DNA from: FCB group bacterium
GTDB lineage: Bacteria; Fidelibacterota; Marinisomatia; SCGC-AAA003-L08; JACNLC01
Length of the DNA stretch: 40,286 nucleotides
Direction: 5' to 3'
NCBI GenBank assembly: GCA_013152375.1
Contig: JAADGM010000109.1
Location: forward strand, 1 to 40,286
The notes beneath the pieces were generated by a model. That model saw only the letters and a list, made by a program, of their open reading frames with translations. It was not told the origin of the DNA and ran no database searches. The position numbers and the translations under genes were made by a program. Numbering within the stretch: the first letter of the stretch is position 1; every line of letters begins with the position of its first letter. Of the stretch, positions 8,047 to 19,325 are shown piece after piece.

Positions 8047-8868
8047 ATGACAGAAAAAAAAACAGGCAGGGATGAAAATTTGCAGGAACTTGCAGAGATT
8101 CGGCAAGAAATCAGCAAACTTAAGGCGGAGAACGAAAAATTGGCGCAGCAGTTAATGCACTCCAGCCGGCTTGCATCTTTGGGAGAAATGTCTGCAGGGA
8201 TTGCCCATGAGATCAACCAGCCTCTCGCCATCATAAGGGCCAGAACTGAGTTACTGCGGATGCGATCCAGAGAAGAGGGCATTTCCGCCGAAGAGCTCAC
8301 TGAAGAACTTAGTGAAATTTTGCTGAAAGTCGATAAAGCGGTTTTGCTCATAGAGCAGATGCGGGGATTTTCCAGAAAAGACAGCGGATTTGTGGAACAT
8401 ATTGATATTACAGAACCCGTTGACCGGGCGCTGATCTATTTTCGTGAACAATTCCGTATGCACAAAATCAAGCTGACGGTTTCCATTGAAGAAAACCTGC
8501 CGAAGGTCAGGGCCAATTCACAAAACGTGGAGCAGATGGTCATCAACTTCATCTCTAACGCCAGGCATGCGGTTGAGAAAAAAATCCCGGAGGGAAAATC
8601 CGGGGAGAAAAAGGTATTTCTCAAAGTCCAGCTGGATAAGAAGCGAAAATCTGTCGTCATTGAAGTGACAGATAATGGGGTTGGAATGACCCCGGAAGAA
8701 AAAAAGAGATGTCTCGATCCCTTTTATACCACCAAGGCAAAAGGCGAGGGAACCGGTCTGGGTTTGTCCATTGTGCACAATATAATCAAGGAAATGAATG
8801 GTAAACTGGAGATTACCTCATCTGTCAAGGCGGGTACAACCATGCGAGTGTTGATACCGGTGGAATGA
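8047..8868 (+). CDS. soluble sensor-less histidine kinase
   Basis: A 273-residue histidine kinase made of a short N-terminal coiled coil (about 12-45, rich in E, K and L) and then the catalytic core. The H-box is GIAHEINQPLAI with H54 as the phosphoacceptor. The ATPase domain has an N-box (INFISNARHAVEKK), G1 (DNGVGMTPEE), an F-box (LDPFYTTKAKGE) and G2 (GTGLGLSIVHNI). There is no transmembrane segment and no recognisable sensor domain, so the input must arrive through a partner or the coiled coil. It lies 66 bases upstream of the HD-GYP response regulator, its most likely phosphotransfer partner. The upstream ribosome site is weak (CGGGA). The H-box type matches that of the giant kinase downstream. 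Confidence 0.93.
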   Translation: MTEKKTGRDENLQELAEIRQEISKLKAENEKLAQQLMHSSRLASLGEMSAGIAHEINQPLAIIRARTELLRMRSREEGISAEELTEELSEILLKVDKAVLLIEQMRGFSRKDSGFVEHIDITEPVDRALIYFREQFRMHKIKLTVSIEENLPKVRANSQNVEQMVINFISNARHAVEKKIPEGKSGEKKVFLKVQLDKKRKSVVIEVTDNGVGMTPEEKKRCLDPFYTTKAKGEGTGLGLSIVHNIIKEMNGKLEITSSVKAGTTMRVLIPVE

Positions 8869-8934
8869 ACTGGTGAGAGTGTGTATTTTTAAGCAAATTT
8901 TATTTCCAATTAAGCCTGAATGATCGGAGAATAG

Positions 8935-10329
8935 ATGAGTGCAATCCGAATACTGATTGTTGATGATGAAGCCGAATTATGTGATCTGCTGATCCGGGGG
9001 TTGGTACATCTGTCAAAGGAGTACCAGATTTCATCGGTGAATTCAGGAGAGGAAGCTTTGGCTTATCTTGAAGCGCATGAGATCGATATCCTCGTTACAG
9101 ATATCCGCATGCCCGGCATTGACGGAATCGACCTGCTGCGTCGGGTCCAGGAACTGCAGCCCTCCGTTGCAACCATCATCATTACCGGTCACGGTGACCT
9201 TGATAATGCCATAGAAGCGCTTCGATTGGGGGCCACCAATTTTATCCGCAAACCCATCTCACATGAAATTCTGCATTTATCAATTCTTAAAGCTTATGAA
9301 AAAAAGGAGCTGGAGCAGAAGCTGAATGACAGTGAAACCATGTTCCGGCGGATCACCAGTTCCGCTCATGACGGGATCATCCTCATAACCACTGAGGGAG
9401 AAATTTCTTACTGGAACAGCTCAGCTGAAAAGATGTTCGGCATCACCGAAAAGAATGCTCTGGGCAGGGAGCTTTCCTCCGTTTTGCAATCTGGCGCTTA
9501 TGAGGGTGATTTTTTTACGGATCTGAAGGTGTTCCTTAGGGATGAGGAGGCGATCTTTTCGGAAGATATTGTGGAAATGACCGGACACAGGTCAGGTGGA
9601 GAGGAATTTCCCTGTGAAATAACTGTCTCAAAAGTTCATTTCAAAGGTCAATGGAACGGAATTGTGGTCCTCAGGGATATCACCGAAAGAAAAAAAGCCG
9701 AGGAGGAACTGCAGGCGGGGTTCATCCGCTTAAAAAAATCACTCGAAGGGACCGTCAGTGTCCTGGCAACCGTAGCCGAGAAGCGTGATCCCTATACGGC
9801 CGGACACCAGGAGAGAGTCTCCAGGCTGGGCACGGCTATCGCCCGGGAGATGGGGCTGCCGGCAGATCAAATCGAAGGGATCCGGGTCAGTGGCGTGTTG
9901 CACGATATCGGAAAAATGTCGGTTCCGGCGGAGATACTGAGTAAACCCGGTCGGCTGAGCAAACTGGAATACGGCATCATTCAAACGCACTCTGAAGTCG
10001 GCTACGAGATTCTCAAAGGTGTAGAATTTCCCTGGCCGATTGCGGATATTGTTTATCAGCACCACGAACGGCTGAACGGCAGCGGGTATCCGAAAGGGCT
10101 GAAAGGAGATGAAATTCTGCTCGAGGCCAGGATTCTGGCCGTCGCTGATGTGGTGGAGGCCATGAGTTCTCACAGACCCTATCGCACCGCTCTGGGAATC
10201 GACATAGCACTAAAAGAGATCAGGAAGGGGCGAAAGAAACTATATGATCCTGAAGTTGTCCATGCCTGCCTTACCCTTTTCAATGAGAAAGGGTTTACCA
10301 TGGATCTGATCACTTCCAATCCGAATTAA
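8935..10329 (+). CDS. response regulator: REC, PAS and HD-GYP domains
   Basis: A 464-residue three-domain regulator. The receiver domain (1-120) has acidic residues VDDE near the start, phosphoacceptor D56 in LVTDIRMPGIDG, and the conserved T/K pair in ITGHG and FIRKPI. A PAS domain follows (about 138-262, ending in RDITERKKAEEE) and then an HD-GYP domain (about 270-455) with H323-D324 in HDIGK, HHE at 376-378 and GYP at 384-386. HD-GYP proteins are c-di-GMP phosphodiesterases, and all main metal-ligand motifs seem intact, so activity is likely. It would link phosphorylation by the adjacent kinase, plus a PAS-sensed signal, to c-di-GMP breakdown. CGGAGA is placed 5 bases before the ATG. A gap of 108 bases separates it from the next gene, another REC protein. 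Confidence 0.94.
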   Translation: MSAIRILIVDDEAELCDLLIRGLVHLSKEYQISSVNSGEEALAYLEAHEIDILVTDIRMPGIDGIDLLRRVQELQPSVATIIITGHGDLDNAIEALRLGATNFIRKPISHEILHLSILKAYEKKELEQKLNDSETMFRRITSSAHDGIILITTEGEISYWNSSAEKMFGITEKNALGRELSSVLQSGAYEGDFFTDLKVFLRDEEAIFSEDIVEMTGHRSGGEEFPCEITVSKVHFKGQWNGIVVLRDITERKKAEEELQAGFIRLKKSLEGTVSVLATVAEKRDPYTAGHQERVSRLGTAIAREMGLPADQIEGIRVSGVLHDIGKMSVPAEILSKPGRLSKLEYGIIQTHSEVGYEILKGVEFPWPIADIVYQHHERLNGSGYPKGLKGDEILLEARILAVADVVEAMSSHRPYRTALGIDIALKEIRKGRKKLYDPEVVHACLTLFNEKGFTMDLITSNPN

Positions 10330-10437
10330 AATTTTTAATTGATATAAATCCATGATCAGATTTTTCCTGAAGATCTTTGCTGCTGTTCGCGCCACAACCG
10401 CAACGGTACGGGTGACCTCTGAAAATTAGGACGGATA

Positions 10438-13400
10438 ATGGCAAAAGTACTCGTAGTAGATGATGAAAAAAGTCTGAGGAGAACGATGCAGGCCTTTCTC
10501 ACGGCAGAAGGCCGTGAAGTTCTGACTGCCGAAACCGCAGAAGAGGCCTGGGATATCGTTCAACAGGATAATATTGATGTAGTCCTCTCAGATATTATCC
10601 TGCCGCGCTGGAGTGGTCTTGACCTTTTGAGAAAAGTCCGAAAAGGATATCCGACTGTACAGATGATCATGATCACCGGTGAGCCCACGGCAGACGCAGT
10701 GGCAGAAATCGTACGGCTGGGCGCAACAGATTTCCTCATAAAACCCATCAATAAAAAAGATATTCGCAGAGTTGTCGAAAAGGCCATTGAACTCAAAGGT
10801 TTTAAAGATGAAGTAGAGCGGCTGTCCAAAGAAAATTTGGAATATAGTCATAATCTCGAAAAACTGATCAGAGAGAGAACCCGGGAACTCCACAAAAGGG
10901 AAGAACAATACCGTACCCTGTTTGAATCAGCGGGTGATGCCATTTTCATCATGAAAGATGATATATTCGTAAATTGTAATGAGAAAACTTATGAGATGTT
11001 CGGTTGTACAAAGGAGCAGATCATCGGCCATCCTCCCTACGAATTTTCGCCGCCCTATCAGCCCGACGGGAGAAACTCCCGGGATAAAGCACTGGAAAAG
11101 ATCAATGCAGCCATGGCGGGCAAACCCCAATTGTTCGAATGGCAGCACAAACGATACGATGGAACCTTATTCGATGCGGAAGTAAGCCTGAACAGCATCG
11201 AAATATCAACCGGGCAGAGCATACTGGCCATTGTAAGGGACACGACCGACCGTAAAAAGGCTTTGTTCAAACATGCCCGGAGCCGCCGAAATCTGCTCCA
11301 GGCTCAAAAACTTGCCCATATGGGACACTGGGACTGGGACTCTGATTCCAAGGTATTTTATATGTCTCTTGAGATCTGGAATATTTTCGGATTAAAGACC
11401 GACTCTCATAAGACGACTTTTGATACCCTTTACAAAGCAGTTCATCCGGATGATCTGGCGAAAGTAAAATCGAATTTCGAGAAAATACTCTCCGGTAAAA
11501 CAGAAAAAATAGAACTGTCTTTCCGGATTCGACGTCCGGACGGGAATATTCGGGTCGTTAAAAATCTGGGTGTTGTCGATCCTGAATATGGTGGCCCTTC
11601 AGCGCGGATTCACGGGATAATTCAGGATATCACTGAACAGGAGCGACTCCAGGCAGCAAGGATAGAAAGTGAAACGCTGTTTCAAACCCTCATTCAAACA
11701 GCAAATGATGCCATCGTGACGATTGATGAGAAAGGGACCATCGAGGTTTGGAACAAAGCAGCGGAAAAGATTTTTGGCTGGACTCAGGAGGAGGCTGTTG
11801 GCGTTAACATGCACGAGCTGCTCGTGCCTGCCGATAAGCAGCACAAGGCAACAAAAAGCTTTGTTATAGCAATTACGACCGGAAAAATCAAAATAGCCGG
11901 AACCGGGAACCGGACGGAGTTTGTGGCCAGAAAAAAATCGGGAGACCTGATCCCGGTTGAGATATCGCTTTCACCTATCACGCCCATCGGTAAAAAACAC
12001 ATCACTGCCATCATCCGGGATATCTCCGAGCGGAAAGCACAAATACAGGAACTACATGCCAAAGAAGAGCGCTATCGCCAATTGTTTGACTCGCTGCCCT
12101 TTGGCGGTGAAGTCCTTTCGAAAAAAGGTCTTATCGAGCAAGCCAGTGAGCAGACAGGCAGCTTACTGGGATATGCTCCGGAGGAATTGGTAGGAAAACA
12201 GTTCACAAAGTATCTCTCTACATCCTCAAAAACACAATTTGTTGACCATTTTGAAAAAATGCTGCAGGGAAACAGAGTATCAATGGATGTGGAAATGCTC
12301 GGGAAAAAGGGTCGGGTTATTAAAGTGCTGTTGAGTGCCAGTCCGCTTTTTACCGAGGCGGGAGATCTGGACTCCGTTTTATGCATAAACGTGGACATAA
12401 CCGAGCGGGAGCAGTACAAACAGAAACTCTTTGAAAACGAAAAGAAGTATCGTTCCATTATCGAAAATTCGCATGATGGCATCATGATAGCGGATGAGAA
12501 TCTAAAACTGCGCTTCGTAAATTCGCAATTCTGTGAAATAATCGGCAGAAGTGAGAACCAGTTGCTGGGTCAAAAATTCACGGAATTTTTCGATAAAGTG
12601 AGCGCTAAGTCGATCTCCAGCCAACTTTTGGCTGAGACCGCTGATACGCGGATTCCCGCCAGGGTCGAGTCGGATGTGATCCACGAAGACGGTGAAATCC
12701 GACGGGTTGAATTTACAGGAAGTGTCATCAGATCTGAGAAAGGGGAAAATCAAATCCTGGGCCAGTTACTGGATGTCACTGAACAATACAAAAACAGGAT
12801 CCTGCTTATCAATAATGAAAAGAAATACAGGACTCTTTTTGAACTCAGTCCATCAGGGATCATGATTCTTGACTCCGGGGGAAAAATCTTAACCATTAAC
12901 AAATCTTACTGTGCTGTGCTGGGGTATGCACCACACGAACTCATCGGGCAGCACGTGAGTGCAATATCCTCTTCCAGCAATAAAAAAACGATCAAAGAGA
13001 ATATCAATCGTATTCTCAAGGGTGAACGGCTGATGAACCGTGTGGTCAGCCGGAAGAAAAACGGTGAGATCTGTGAATTGGAAATTCATGAGGAAAGAAT
13101 TCCCTTTCCCGACGGTAATTACGGAATTGTCAGTACTGCCAGAGATCTTACTGAAGAGATTCGCTCCAGACATGAATTAGAGGTCAGGGAAGAAAATTAT
13201 CGGACCTTGTTTGAAGACCAGGCCATAGGACTCTATAAAACGACCGTCTCCGGCAAAGTCATCAGTGCGAACCGGGAAATGGTTGAGATGCTGGGATACA
13301 AAGACCTTGAAGAGCTCCAGAGTCTCAATATTTCGCTGGCCGATTGTATCGAATATAACCGCCCGGATTTTATCAGGATGCTCGAAAAACAAGGGCGTAT

Positions 13401-16400
13401 TTTTGATCTCCAGGCACTGTGGACGGGGAAGGACGGACGCACAATACCCGTCAGTGAGAATGCCGTTGCAGTCAGAAATGATAAAGGCGAATTAGAATAT
13501 ATTATCGGCACGGCCATTGATATTACAGAACGGATCGGGCAGGAAAAAGCTGAAAAAAACCGCACTACGATGATGGGACAGTTGGCAGATTATGCCGTTG
13601 AGATGCTGCATCTGCCCACGTCTGAATCGTTTTTTCAATATATTGCTGAAAAAACCGCTGCCCTTGCGCCCGATTGTATTGTTTGCGTCAGCCGCATAAA
13701 CCCAAATGAAGAAACCGTCATACCCCACTCGGTTACCGGTTTGGGCAGGTTTAGCAGATTTATAAACGATCTTCTGAAAAAAGAGCTGCGCGATATCGCC
13801 TTCCCAAGGCAGAATGATTTTACGAGGGATACCGAGCACCTGAAATTGAGTGAACTCAATCCGGATATCCAGAAACTGACATCCGGCAGAATCGCTGCTT
13901 CCCTCGCAAAAAAAATAAAGCGTACGCTCAAAATCCAAAAAATCTTTACGGCTGACCTGCTGGCAGCAGGCTGCCCGGTTGGGAATGTGGCCATCCTGAC
14001 CCGGAATACCGATGATTTGGAAAACAAGGAATATGTGGAGTTATTTTTAAGGCAGGCGGTTATCGGGCTCAGCAAAAAGATAACGGATGAAAAACTGGAG
14101 TTCAGTGAGGACCGCTTTAAAGATCTGATTGAAAAATCCGCAGATTGGATTTGGGAAATAGATGAGAATTTAAAATTTACCTATACCAGCCCGTCCGTAT
14201 TTTCCATCCTGGGATATTCGCCCGATGAAATCCTGGGGAAAACACCGTTTGATCTGATGGACCCTCTCGTGGCAAAGCGCAGGGAAAAAGAATTATCCGA
14301 CTTCATCCGGGGGAAAAAGTCCATCACCAGTATGGTGAACGTCAATCTCCATAAAGACGGGAGGACGGTCTATCTGGAGACTTCAGGTGTGCCGATCATT
14401 GACAAGGAGGGGAATTTTAAGGGATTTCGGGGAATTGACCGTGATATCTCCAGCCGAGAGAAACATTTGACAGAGCTGATTGAAAGCGAAGAGCGTTTCA
14501 GAAAATTATTTCTGGAAAACAGAGCTGTCATTCTGCTGATCAAGGCATCTGATTCCGGGGAACCGGGAATATTGGATGCAAATCCAGCCGCCTGTAAATT
14601 TTATGGATATCCTCATAACAAACTGTCTTCAATGAAACTGAGCGATCTTGATATAAGTCCCTCCGGCAGTACCGCTGACCTGTTGAAAGTTGCCAGGAGT
14701 CAGGGGTCGAAATATTTTGAATCACAGCACAGTCGAGCGGATGGCAGTGTCCGGGATGTAGAGATCTATGCTTCTAGAGTAGAAGTCAATCAGGAGACTC
14801 TGATCTTTGCAATAATCCACGATATTACGGAGAGAAAACAATACTTTGACGCCGTTGTTGAAAGCGAAATCCAATTTCAGACACTTATCGAGCATGCCAC
14901 GGATGCCCTGTTTATATCAGACCTGGAAGGGAATTTCATTCTTGTAAACCGCCAGGCCTGTGAGTCTTTGGGCTACACGGAAACAGAGCTGTTGAACATG
15001 AATATCAGGGATATTTCAACGGATGCGAAGGCGAACAATACGCCTGTAAATACCTGGCCCAAAATAAAGGATGGTGAACCGGTTCTGGTCGAAGCGGAAC
15101 ACGAGCGCAAGGACGGGACCCGTTTTCCGGTTGAGGTCAATGTCGGCCGTATTACCTATGGCGGTCAGCCTGCAATCGTGGGTTTCGCCCGGGATATTAC
15201 CCGTCGCAAAGAGTCTTTAAAAGAACTACGGGACAGCCGTGAGCGTTTTGAAAGTGTCTCCCGCCTCACCTCTGATTATGCCTTTTCCTATAAAGTCAAT
15301 GATGATGGAAGTCTCGAACTCGAGTGGGTAACCGGGGCGCTTAAAAATATCACAGGGTACTCTGAGGCAGAATTGAAAAAGAAAGGCGGCTGGGCGTCCA
15401 TTATTTATCCACCCGATATTGGAATTCCTTCCGGGCAGCTAAAGAAGCTCCTGCAGGGTAACCCTGATACCGTTGAATATCGCATTACGACCCGGAAGGG
15501 CGAACTGCGATGGATGCGGGATTCGGCCGAACCGGTCTGGGATGCCGGTCATATAAGGATTATCCGTATCTTCGGAGCGGTAAAAGATGTCACAGAGCGC
15601 AAGATCGCCCGAATTAAGTTGGAAACCGCCGCACGGAGGTGGGATGCTACTTTCAATGCAATAGAGGATGGCATTGCCCTGGTGACCCTGGATGGTAAAG
15701 TGATACAATGCAACCAGGCACTGCTTGATATCCTCGGCAAATCAGAATCCGAGGTGAAGGCCTCGGATGTCCCCACGCTGGTTTACGGCTCCCATAATAT
15801 GCCTGAAGATTGCCCGATCCATAAAATGCTGCACTCGCACCGCAGGGAATCGAAAATTTTTGAAAAAGGCGGCAGATTCCTCGAAGTTATCGTTGACCCG
15901 GAACTGGATTCCAATCAAGAACTGGTTGGGTATATTCATATCATGCGGGATGTCACGACTTTAGTTAGAAATGCGACCTTGAAAGAAATTGCCAGTGAGA
16001 TTTCCAGAGCAGCAAATGATCTTCCCGACTTAGTGGATTTTTATAATATTGTCCATAAAAACGTCAAGAAAGTACTAAAGACCGATAATTTTTACATCGC
16101 CCGGCCGGACGAAGCCAATCAACGGCTGTTGTTTTCATATCTCGTTGATGAATGCCTGCCGATCACGGATTCCAGACCTCTGGGGAAAGGTTTGTCTGAA
16201 TATGTCATCAATTTGGGGAAACCGTTTATGTGCACATACAGGGAATTGGAAAAACTGGTCAGTCGGGGAGAAGTGGAACACCTTGGGAGTCCCTGTAAAC
16301 AGTGGATGGGAGTCCCGCTCATCATCGATGGCAAACCAATTGGCATGATGGCGGTTCAGGATTATAATAATGAGCGGGCCTTCGATGAAGAGTCATTATC

Positions 16401-17604
16401 TATTTTACAATTCATCGGCACTGAGGTCGCCAGAGCCATGGCAAAGGCAGAAGCCGATGCCACAATCCTGATGGAACGTAACCGGGCGCAGCAATACCTC
16501 GATGTAGCCTCGGTCATTTTTGTCGTATTGGACGCTAGGGGAAATATAAGCATGATCAACCGGAAAGGCGCTGAAATCCTCGGCTATTCCATCCGGTCCC
16601 TGGTCGGTGTGAACTGGTATGAAAAATGCGTCCCCGAGGAGAATCGCGAGAAAGGTTTAGCGGATTATCTTAAGACCGTTAAAGGTAAATCAGGATTTGA
16701 AGAGTACAATGAAAATCTCATTCAAACCAAATCCGGTTCAGTGCGGACCATTGCCTGGCATAACGCCTTCGTCCATAATGAGGATGGTGAGATCATTGGA
16801 ACGATCGGCTCGGGAATTGATATTACGGATAAACAAAAAGCCGAAGAAGAAAAGAAAATGATGCAGGCGCAGTTGATCCAGGGACAAAAACTTGAATCTA
16901 TTGGTACCTTGGCGAGCGGTATTGCGCATGAAGTAAATAATCCCATTATGGGCATCATCAACTATGCAGACCTCATAACAGATGAAACCGAGAACCAATC
17001 CATCGTTGAATTGGCAGAGGGAATCATGGAAGAGGGACACCGGGTGGCTGAGATCGTCAAAAGTCTGCTGTCTTTTTCCCGCATTGATAAACAATCCCAC
17101 AGCCCGGCGTACCTTAAAGATATAATACATTCTACTTTGAACCTTATTTTATCGTCATTGCGAAAGGATGATATCGAGCTGCATGTGGATATAGCCGATA
17201 AGCTGGGAAAAGTAAAATGCAGAACGCAACAGATCCAGCAGGTAATTCTGAACCTGTTGACGAACTCACGCTATGCATTGAATCAAAAATATAAGAAATG
17301 GGATGAAAATAAGATCATTCTCATCAAGGTTGAGGCCTTTGAGGAGGAAAATGAGCAGTGGCAGCGGTTGATCGTAGAGGATCACGGTACCGGCATTCCC
17401 GCTGAAAATATGGATATTATCTTCGACCCCTTTTTTACTACCAAGGGCAGAGTTGACGGCACCGGTCTTGGACTTTCTGTCAGTTACGGGATTATTAAAG
17501 AACATGACGGTGTAATGCGCTGCGAATCTGTTGAAGGAGAATTTACGCGGATTATTATCGAGCTGCGGGCGGACAATGGCTGGGAACTGGAAAAAGAGAC
17601 TTAG
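10438..17604 (+). CDS. giant hybrid histidine kinase: REC, 13 PAS, 2 GAF-type, HisKA, HATPase
   Basis: A single 2388-residue frame without any transmembrane segment. My domain reading by residue is: REC 1-122 (D52 in VLSDIILP); coiled coil 125-152; PAS1 153-278; PAS2 280-402; PAS3 410-534; PAS4 542-657; PAS5 665-783; PAS6 793-908; PAS7 916-1031; a diverged GAF-like domain 1041-1218; PAS8 1223-1340; PAS9 1350-1466; PAS10 1475-1590; PAS11 1600-1721; PAS12 1730-1843; GAF 1848-2005; PAS13 2013-2136; HisKA 2141-2216 with H2164 in GIAHEVNNP; HATPase about 2255-2385 ([20 protein letters not shown]). PAS units repeat an entry motif like E-x-x-Y/F-R-x-L/I-F and an exit motif like D-I-T-E-R. The protein starts with a receiver rather than ending with one, so phosphorylation is probably an input. 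AGGACGG precedes the ATG. Ligands of the individual PAS domains are not identifiable. Confidence 0.93.
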   Translation: MAKVLVVDDEKSLRRTMQAFLTAEGREVLTAETAEEAWDIVQQDNIDVVLSDIILPRWSGLDLLRKVRKGYPTVQMIMITGEPTADAVAEIVRLGATDFLIKPINKKDIRRVVEKAIELKGFKDEVERLSKENLEYSHNLEKLIRERTRELHKREEQYRTLFESAGDAIFIMKDDIFVNCNEKTYEMFGCTKEQIIGHPPYEFSPPYQPDGRNSRDKALEKINAAMAGKPQLFEWQHKRYDGTLFDAEVSLNSIEISTGQSILAIVRDTTDRKKALFKHARSRRNLLQAQKLAHMGHWDWDSDSKVFYMSLEIWNIFGLKTDSHKTTFDTLYKAVHPDDLAKVKSNFEKILSGKTEKIELSFRIRRPDGNIRVVKNLGVVDPEYGGPSARIHGIIQDITEQERLQAARIESETLFQTLIQTANDAIVTIDEKGTIEVWNKAAEKIFGWTQEEAVGVNMHELLVPADKQHKATKSFVIAITTGKIKIAGTGNRTEFVARKKSGDLIPVEISLSPITPIGKKHITAIIRDISERKAQIQELHAKEERYRQLFDSLPFGGEVLSKKGLIEQASEQTGSLLGYAPEELVGKQFTKYLSTSSKTQFVDHFEKMLQGNRVSMDVEMLGKKGRVIKVLLSASPLFTEAGDLDSVLCINVDITEREQYKQKLFENEKKYRSIIENSHDGIMIADENLKLRFVNSQFCEIIGRSENQLLGQKFTEFFDKVSAKSISSQLLAETADTRIPARVESDVIHEDGEIRRVEFTGSVIRSEKGENQILGQLLDVTEQYKNRILLINNEKKYRTLFELSPSGIMILDSGGKILTINKSYCAVLGYAPHELIGQHVSAISSSSNKKTIKENINRILKGERLMNRVVSRKKNGEICELEIHEERIPFPDGNYGIVSTARDLTEEIRSRHELEVREENYRTLFEDQAIGLYKTTVSGKVISANREMVEMLGYKDLEELQSLNISLADCIEYNRPDFIRMLEKQGRIFDLQALWTGKDGRTIPVSENAVAVRNDKGELEYIIGTAIDITERIGQEKAEKNRTTMMGQLADYAVEMLHLPTSESFFQYIAEKTAALAPDCIVCVSRINPNEETVIPHSVTGLGRFSRFINDLLKKELRDIAFPRQNDFTRDTEHLKLSELNPDIQKLTSGRIAASLAKKIKRTLKIQKIFTADLLAAGCPVGNVAILTRNTDDLENKEYVELFLRQAVIGLSKKITDEKLEFSEDRFKDLIEKSADWIWEIDENLKFTYTSPSVFSILGYSPDEILGKTPFDLMDPLVAKRREKELSDFIRGKKSITSMVNVNLHKDGRTVYLETSGVPIIDKEGNFKGFRGIDRDISSREKHLTELIESEERFRKLFLENRAVILLIKASDSGEPGILDANPAACKFYGYPHNKLSSMKLSDLDISPSGSTADLLKVARSQGSKYFESQHSRADGSVRDVEIYASRVEVNQETLIFAIIHDITERKQYFDAVVESEIQFQTLIEHATDALFISDLEGNFILVNRQACESLGYTETELLNMNIRDISTDAKANNTPVNTWPKIKDGEPVLVEAEHERKDGTRFPVEVNVGRITYGGQPAIVGFARDITRRKESLKELRDSRERFESVSRLTSDYAFSYKVNDDGSLELEWVTGALKNITGYSEAELKKKGGWASIIYPPDIGIPSGQLKKLLQGNPDTVEYRITTRKGELRWMRDSAEPVWDAGHIRIIRIFGAVKDVTERKIARIKLETAARRWDATFNAIEDGIALVTLDGKVIQCNQALLDILGKSESEVKASDVPTLVYGSHNMPEDCPIHKMLHSHRRESKIFEKGGRFLEVIVDPELDSNQELVGYIHIMRDVTTLVRNATLKEIASEISRAANDLPDLVDFYNIVHKNVKKVLKTDNFYIARPDEANQRLLFSYLVDECLPITDSRPLGKGLSEYVINLGKPFMCTYRELEKLVSRGEVEHLGSPCKQWMGVPLIIDGKPIGMMAVQDYNNERAFDEESLSILQFIGTEVARAMAKAEADATILMERNRAQQYLDVASVIFVVLDARGNISMINRKGAEILGYSIRSLVGVNWYEKCVPEENREKGLADYLKTVKGKSGFEEYNENLIQTKSGSVRTIAWHNAFVHNEDGEIIGTIGSGIDITDKQKAEEEKKMMQAQLIQGQKLESIGTLASGIAHEVNNPIMGIINYADLITDETENQSIVELAEGIMEEGHRVAEIVKSLLSFSRIDKQSHSPAYLKDIIHSTLNLILSSLRKDDIELHVDIADKLGKVKCRTQQIQQVILNLLTNSRYALNQKYKKWDENKIILIKVEAFEEENEQWQRLIVEDHGTGIPAENMDIIFDPFFTTKGRVDGTGLGLSVSYGIIKEHDGVMRCESVEGEFTRIIIELRADNGWELEKET

Positions 17605-17768
17605 CGGACATAAGAATATTCTGCTGGTTGAAAGCAGATCCACTAAGCTGCATGCAGCACATGGGGATATCCGGTTCCCTCGGCCAGGCATTAATAATAT
17701 TTCGGAAAAAACAAGAGGATTTGCCGGGTTTAAAATACGGTTTTGATTCTCAATCAGGATATGATCAT

Positions 17769-19325
17769 ATGAAGAAAATTTCGATACTTTACATCATTTT
17801 AAGTACAGCCCTGTTATCCGGGTTCACGCCCTTTGACCCGAATGTACATGACTATCTTGAAGGTTATGTGACCATCTCAAGCGATCGGCTGGATTTCGGT
17901 GATGTGGAGACGGGAACACAGACATCCCTGACCCTCACTATCTTTAATGGCGGGAGCGATTTTCTTTTTTTTAAGACCGTGGCAACAGCGGGGGAGGATT
18001 ATTCCGTTTCTACCCCATCTCCGATAATGCCGGCATCGGTATTTGAAGTAACGGTTACCTATGCTCCGACTCAAAATCTGACAACAGCCGGGATGCTGCT
18101 GATAAGGCTGTACAACACTGACAGCGATATATTGGTTCCGCTCACAGGGACGGGAGACTACCCGGGGACCTACTACGATTCTACGACCGATCTCTGGGGA
18201 GAAGATTTAAAAGCCCAATTATCTGACATCATCGACGGGCATCATGATCTGGGATATAATACCGCCCGTGATCGGATGTATGATACTATTGATAATGAGA
18301 ATTGCACTATCGAAGGAGTGTACTCAGGTATCGTAATTACTGCCTGTAATCGCAGTGAGGCACAGGCTCAGGGTTTTGATACGGAACATACCTGGCCTAA
18401 AAGTATGGGAGCCCAAAGCTCACCTCCAAAATCCGATTTGCATCACTTATTCCCGACCTACTCACAGTTTAACAGCACCCGGGGCAATCTGCCTTTTGGG
18501 AATGTGGCGGTTTCTAACTGGCCCTCGGGTGTGCCGAATAACTCCGATTCTGACAGAGGCTATGATGCAAACGGAGTGGAGGTTTTTGAGCCCCGTGATA
18601 TACACAAAGGCGACGTGGCCCGGGCGATGTTCTATTTTGCGCTCCGATATGACAACCCCTATAACTTTCTCAACAGTCAGGAAACAACGCTGAGGCAATG
18701 GTTTTACGAAGACCCCGTCAGTACAAAAGAGATCGATAGGAATGAGGCCATCTACGGGTATCAGTACAACCGCAGCCCCTTTGTTGATCATCCGGAATTT
18801 CTGGACCGAATCTCGTCGATCGCGGGCACTGCAGCAGGTCAGCTGATTGCTCCGAATATTGTATTGGTTGCAGACACACTGTGGTTGTATTCGTGGATGA
18901 CGCAGTACACTCTCTCATTTGGGAATACGGGTTCCGCCGGACTGGAAATAACCCAAATTGAAGTTACAGCGCCTCCATTTTCAGTAAGTGAAAACCAGAT
19001 ATCTGTCCCCCAGGATAGCACGGAGCAGGTAATCGTGAGTTATTTCAGTGCGGAAAACGGCATTTTCACCGGTGAATTGACCCTGAACTCCGACGACCCT
19101 GACAGTCCGTCAATCACACTGCCGGTGAAAGCCGTTAATTATGCGGCGGGAGATGTAAATACCGATGGTACCGTGGACGTTCTCGATGTCGTCTTGATGG
19201 TTGGTTTTATATACCAGCTTGAAATACCGGGTGCAGTACAGGGGCTTCTATCCGATGTCAATTTTGACGGACAGACTGATGTCCTTGACATTGTCACAGT
19301 AGTAGATATCCTGCTTTCCAATTGA
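17769..19325 (+). CDS. secreted endonuclease I family protein with dockerin repeats
   Basis: From ATG 17769 (518 residues; CAGGA site just upstream) the protein begins with a signal peptide (MKKISILYIILSTALLSG). Residues about 35-135 form an Ig-like domain of the type that follows the phrase LDFGDVETGT. The endonuclease I domain (about 137-355) carries the catalytic EHTWPKS with H207 and then SDLHHLFPT and NSTRGNLPFGN, the beta-beta-alpha-metal features of EndA/Vvn-like non-specific nucleases. A second Ig-like domain (about 370-455) and a dockerin type I pair (GDVNTDGTVDVLDVV and DVNFDGQTDVLDIV) close the protein. It should degrade extracellular DNA or RNA. A longer frame from 17628 would lose the signal peptide position and is not favoured. 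Its stop overlaps the start of the RNA methyltransferase gene. Confidence 0.9.
   Translation: MKKISILYIILSTALLSGFTPFDPNVHDYLEGYVTISSDRLDFGDVETGTQTSLTLTIFNGGSDFLFFKTVATAGEDYSVSTPSPIMPASVFEVTVTYAPTQNLTTAGMLLIRLYNTDSDILVPLTGTGDYPGTYYDSTTDLWGEDLKAQLSDIIDGHHDLGYNTARDRMYDTIDNENCTIEGVYSGIVITACNRSEAQAQGFDTEHTWPKSMGAQSSPPKSDLHHLFPTYSQFNSTRGNLPFGNVAVSNWPSGVPNNSDSDRGYDANGVEVFEPRDIHKGDVARAMFYFALRYDNPYNFLNSQETTLRQWFYEDPVSTKEIDRNEAIYGYQYNRSPFVDHPEFLDRISSIAGTAAGQLIAPNIVLVADTLWLYSWMTQYTLSFGNTGSAGLEITQIEVTAPPFSVSENQISVPQDSTEQVIVSYFSAENGIFTGELTLNSDDPDSPSITLPVKAVNYAAGDVNTDGTVDVLDVVLMVGFIYQLEIPGAVQGLLSDVNFDGQTDVLDIVTVVDILLSN

Noticed and set aside
10438-17604. LOV-type flavin-binding PAS in the giant kinase
   Set aside because: No NCRFLQ-like cysteine motif is present in any PAS unit.
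17769-19325. Cellulosome component because of the dockerin tail
   Set aside because: The catalytic domain is an endonuclease and no cohesin is present in the window, so cellulosome membership is not supported.
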